From NCBI RefSeq assembly GCF_014472395.1, contig NZ_JACSZW010000007.1:248001-312000 (forward strand): 64,000 nucleotides of DNA. Direction: 5' to 3'. The position numbers and the translations under genes are program-made. Shown one piece after another: positions 62,001 through 64,000 of this stretch (position 1 is the stretch's first letter; each line of letters begins with the position of its first letter). The notes beneath the pieces are model-generated. The model was not told the origin of the DNA. It made no database searches and was given only the letters and a program-made list of their open reading frames with translations. The DNA comes from Pedobacter sp. N36a. GTDB taxonomy: Bacteria > Bacteroidota > Bacteroidia > Sphingobacteriales > Sphingobacteriaceae.

Positions 62001-62741
62001 TCCCTGATCCGAGAATACAATAAGATGATTGCCGCTTTAGAGGAGAGCGCTTCTAAACTGGCCCGATCCGAAAGGGAGATCGCCTGGAGGGAGATGGCCA
62101 AACAGGTGGCACATGAGATTAAGAACCCTTTAACGCCATTAAAACTAGGTGTGCAGCTGCTGGAGAAATCCTGGAAAGAGAAAGACCCTAATTTTGAAAA
62201 GAAGTTTGAACGTTTCAATAAGTCATTTATAGAGCAGATTGATAGCCTGGCTTCTATCGCTTCGGAGTTCTCAAATTTCGCGAAAATGCCAGATACTAAA
62301 CTGGAAAAACTACGTTTGCTGCCGATTATACAGCAGGCGAGGGACGTTTTTACGAATACACAAAATGTAGAAATCTACATATTTAACCATACTAGGGTAG
62401 AAGTGATGATTCTTGGAGATAAGGATCAGCTGCTTCGTACATTTAATAACTTGCTTAAGAATGCGATCGAAGCTGCTGATCCAGACACGAGGTGCATCAT
62501 TAAAGTAAATGTGATGAATGATGAGGAAAACGTATTTGTAGAGGTAGAGGACAATGGCAAGGGGATTGACCCGGAGCAGCAGGATAAGATTTTTGTACCG
62601 AATTTCACGACTAAATCATCGGGAACAGGTTTAGGTCTGGCCTTCGTAAAACAAGCCGTGGAGAATGCAGGAGGAACGGTTTCATTTAAGTCTTTTGCTG
62701 ATGTGGGAACCACTTTTTATCTGAGCTTCCCACTTTCTTAA
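59025..62741 (+). CDS. Large multispan sensor histidine kinase (NtrY-like)
   Basis: A 1238-residue kinase. A first helix (FLLLILGACCIGTALTL) and an extracytoplasmic sensor stretch precede a block of about eight membrane helices (roughly 210-475). A second sensor region (about 480-700) is bounded by helices near 715 and 775, then another sensor region with a final helix (ALVFVAIGILAVFLANQI). HAMP-like linker, HisKA with His1030 in MAKQVAHEIKNPLTPLK, N box LLKNAIEAA and G boxes DNGKGI and GTGLGLA follow. The start is a GTG one base after fabD. No response regulator is adjacent. Confidence 0.9.
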   Translation: MSIAGKIRFLLLILGACCIGTALTLKSTISNKDLLTHEAAGLQENLSDKESIVYDFLSDSKMVEQSKQYELNEKYALDFINLYPKQGINLLVYEKNDLKFWSYFSAFPSSLEAIAEGSSFVQLPNGWYEVVRKTIGNYALVFLIEVMDQYNIQNQYLRNDISPYLLPSNSLSLASFTDTDVYGINNFDGRLLFEVKLKPSYTKSIYSKIEVWLWAIGLFSICLFFNSFCVWMVKKGRLLSATLSLTLFFVVLRVTDLEYGWFNQQFDLLIFSPTIYGESFFLPSLGDFLLNVFAITWVVYFIYKHRNEYRLPSWLNKNKVIGWAFYLVLLALFGLMALISDQVFFGLIINSKINFDITNIINLGWVSWISIVILCLVWFNIYLVITVLLELSKTLNVNNKERLTLFLFAFLAYLGYRLSTDFSIFFVVYAVFILTVGWNVFIRENKFSIGVFTTIFFCLAFMSSIKYLKFIDIKEKNKRLTIAQKLESTDDPKIISAIESLEVGIYTDSFVADYFKQPTLGRTDVLQRHINKQFLGGYLSKFEYNIYEYNSKDSSLNKQGVPLSYYKKLVQAGSIKASESNFFYRLNDTFGYQNYFGIIPIFEENHILGTLVIELKSQQYNYNSQLPDILIDRKNKSEDDYSNYSFAFYSYGKLVNQSGPYTYKLSAFDFKAEPGRARVITDSLGYTHVVYMPIASKMIVVSKEKVSYVARLATLSFFFLVFIIFSVTLYALIWVLKNIDESWGGWFNINRSLMINANKILYKTRIQFSIVLSVVATLVIVGWTTYFYIRDEYRRQQEDYIQEKIRKVQLSYEKRIFATGLPTSDEESTRFFNEFADVNGAYLNLFDANGNLLFTSLPRIYDFGIIGRKMGAKAYVYLKQMQRSEYINPDEHIGDFRYSSAYAPIRNAMNETIAYIGLPYYANEADYQRKIGLYINTLINIYALVFVAIGILAVFLANQITSPLTFIQESIRKTKLGQKNQPIQWSRHDEIGSLIREYNKMIAALEESASKLARSEREIAWREMAKQVAHEIKNPLTPLKLGVQLLEKSWKEKDPNFEKKFERFNKSFIEQIDSLASIASEFSNFAKMPDTKLEKLRLLPIIQQARDVFTNTQNVEIYIFNHTRVEVMILGDKDQLLRTFNNLLKNAIEAADPDTRCIIKVNVMNDEENVFVEVEDNGKGIDPEQQDKIFVPNFTTKSSGTGLGLAFVKQAVENAGGTVSFKSFADVGTTFYLSFPLS

Positions 62742-62749
62742 CCAAACCT

Positions 62750-63658
62750 CTATTTTAATTCAATTGCTGCTTTACCCATGGTAAAACCATCTGCATAAAG
62801 AATGATCGAATAAGTGCCTTTAATAAAAGGATTCGGGTTGATCCAGTCCATCTTGTAGACAGTATTGTCGTCGTTATATGAAATGGAGGTAGAAGAAGTA
62901 TATTGCATTTGCTCACCATCCGCTTCAAATAGGTTTTCACCATCAGCAATCAGGTTTCCTGCAGGGTCAAACACACGCAGATATATTTTATGGTAATCTT
63001 TCGCGGCGAGCGCATTAGAGGCAATATTGAAGTTAATCGTTAATTTTTTGGCAGTACTGGCACGAATCACTTCTATGTTATTTCCGTTATTTTTCACCTT
63101 ATAAGCCGCAATAGACACATTTCCAGCTTTTAAAGCTGCACCGGTCTTAACCTTCGCTTCTAATTCGGTATTCTTCTTTTCTAGGTCGCCGGCTTTTTGA
63201 GTAGCCGTATAAGCGAACTTTTTTAAACTGTCACGTTGTGTTCGTAAATAAGCGTTTTCTTTTTCTAAGCGAATGATCTCGTCGCTATAGTTTTTCACAA
63301 ATTCACGTAGTTCTTTTACCTCTTTCTGGGCAGTATTTAGGTCGCCTTGCGTCAGTTTCCCATTTTGAAGCGCAAGTTTCAGTTCTGCAATCTTTGCTCG
63401 CGCCAGCTTTTGTTCTTCCTGAAGCTTATCTGTTAAGGTGACATTGAGGGCGTTTACTTTATCCAGTTCCGCTTCTATCTTTTCCACTTCAAGCTTTAGT
63501 CTGTCTTTTTCTGTGTTCACGGTTACAAAGCGCTGGCTTTGATGTCGGTCTTTCAAGTATAGGTAAGCATTGGTCCCCAGAAGGGCGAGAATGACAACAA
63601 TTAGAAAATATATCTTATTGCGGTCTCCCTTATTTACCATCTCATTTTGGTCTGACAT
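62750..63658 (-). CDS. Coiled-coil membrane-anchored protein of unknown function
   Basis: A 302-residue protein. A short cytosolic N-terminus is followed by one transmembrane helix (KIYFLIVVILALLGTNAYLY, residues about 16-35). A long coiled coil spans about 45-165 (LKLEVEKIEAELDKVNAL, KEVKELREFVKNYSDEIIRL, LEKKNTELEAKVK), and a C-terminal beta-rich domain (about 185-302) contains YHKIYLRVFDPAGNLIADGE and GTYSIILYADGFTMGK. The architecture suggests a periplasmic spacer with a ligand or partner domain. Not recognised as a named family. Convergent with the kinase gene, 8 bp apart. Confidence 0.78.
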   Translation of the reverse strand: MSDQNEMVNKGDRNKIYFLIVVILALLGTNAYLYLKDRHQSQRFVTVNTEKDRLKLEVEKIEAELDKVNALNVTLTDKLQEEQKLARAKIAELKLALQNGKLTQGDLNTAQKEVKELREFVKNYSDEIIRLEKENAYLRTQRDSLKKFAYTATQKAGDLEKKNTELEAKVKTGAALKAGNVSIAAYKVKNNGNNIEVIRASTAKKLTINFNIASNALAAKDYHKIYLRVFDPAGNLIADGENLFEADGEQMQYTSSTSISYNDDNTVYKMDWINPNPFIKGTYSIILYADGFTMGKAAIELK

Positions 63659-63842
63659 TTCTTGAATTCTTCTCTAAAGGTGTTTAAAACGCGAACATAA
63701 TATAAAAATATAGGAAATAGTAAAAAAAACAGCCTATTTGTATGAGACTTTAAAAAAAATCGTTTACTTGCTAAGATCTCGAATACGCAACGTATAGTAG
63801 AACACACAAACGAAACGAATTATTAAGTACAAATTATATAAA

Positions 63843-64000
63843 ATGTTTAAAAATACTATCTATGGGCTATTGTTTCTAATAGCACTAACCCCAATTCTAT
63901 CTTTCGCACAAGGCACATCAAAAATTGCTCCAAAAAGAGAGTTTCGGGGGGTATGGGTGGCTACGGTGGCGAATATCGACTGGCCTTCTAAACCAGGTTT
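63843..64000 (+). CDS. GHL10/DUF187-type glycoside hydrolase (start only)
   Basis: The first 52 codons are present and the frame runs off the window. A signal peptide (MFKNTIYGLLFLIALTPILS, cleavage near SFAQ) is followed by KREFRGVWVATVANIDWPSK. That matches the conserved N-terminal strand of the GHL10 (DUF187) family 10-like glycosylhydrolases, which act on glycans in the periplasm or outside. The catalytic residues are outside the window. Confidence 0.85.
   Translation, partial: MFKNTIYGLLFLIALTPILSFAQGTSKIAPKREFRGVWVATVANIDWPSKPG

Noticed and set aside
1..64000. CRISPR arrays, insertion sequences, prophage or defence islands
   Set aside because: No regularly spaced repeats, transposase, integrase, phage structural genes or recognised defence genes are visible; addAB is a general repair system.

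Overview
The window looks like ordinary chromosome from a Bacteroidota species, most likely of the Sphingobacteriaceae (Pedobacter-like); the genus is inference. The evidence is moderate GC, the Bacteroidota promoter pattern TTG/TTTG-N18-20-TAnnTTTG in front of several genes, lineage-typical families (gliding lipoprotein GldD, IPExxxVDY protein, TlpA with DUF4369, PorT-like beta-barrels), menaquinone synthesis by the futalosine route, and the acpP-fabF-rnc block beside pyruvate kinase. I see no prophage, transposon, CRISPR array or rRNA operon.

Layout. 1-5.6 kb: a DUF6600 secreted protein, an RsmI-like methylase, and a yicC-gmk-nadD operon. 5-9.3 kb: acpP-fabF-rnc, the IPExxxVDY protein and pyk. 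9.3-18.5 kb: tRNA-Ser(GGA) and mixed envelope and stress genes (2OG oxygenase, TlpA, glycerol facilitator, two tandem beta-barrels, a GH3 hexosaminidase, a thioredoxin). 18.6-24.8 kb: an AddAB-type helicase-nuclease pair. 24.8-29.3 kb: a broken VOC-family gene, pdhB, tex and an Lrp-type regulator. 29.3-29.8 kb: two odd class II tRNA-like genes. 29.9-33.9 kb: two exported amidohydrolase-family proteins. 34.7-37.7 kb: a trp operon (trpE-trpG-trpC) behind a leader peptide and terminator that look like a ribosome-mediated attenuator. 37.8-43.8 kb: hflX, rbfA, M23 peptidase, TonB-domain protein, lipid kinase, App1-like phosphatase, YccF protein, aat. 43.8-50.9 kb: SNF2 helicase, DUF2807 protein, ALDH7-type dehydrogenase, TPR protein. 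51-55.4 kb: phosphosulfolactate synthase-like gene, aroE, gldD, MBL hydrolase, FtsX/LolE-type permease, small lipoprotein. 55.4-64 kb: mqnB-mqnD, queD-folE, fabD, a 1238-residue NtrY-like kinase, a coiled-coil membrane protein, and the start of a GHL10 glycosidase.

How it works together. Most genes are housekeeping: fatty acid synthesis (acpP, fabF, fabD), chorismate supply and use (aroE, trpEGC, mqnBD), pterins (queD, folE), ribosome and RNA care (rnc, rbfA, hflX, yicC, tex), recombination repair (addAB) and envelope proteins.

The most unusual element is the tRNA-like pair at 29412-29763. Both have a complete acceptor stem, D-arm and T-arm and an encoded CCA end, but an Asp-type anticodon triplet, a Leu-like D-arm, a G discriminator and variable regions of 39 and 71 nt. 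Also worth a look: the trp attenuator, two perfect palindromes without U-tracts, a cluster of CCACAWTTG boxes upstream of the amidohydrolase operon, and a ComA homologue beside gldD.
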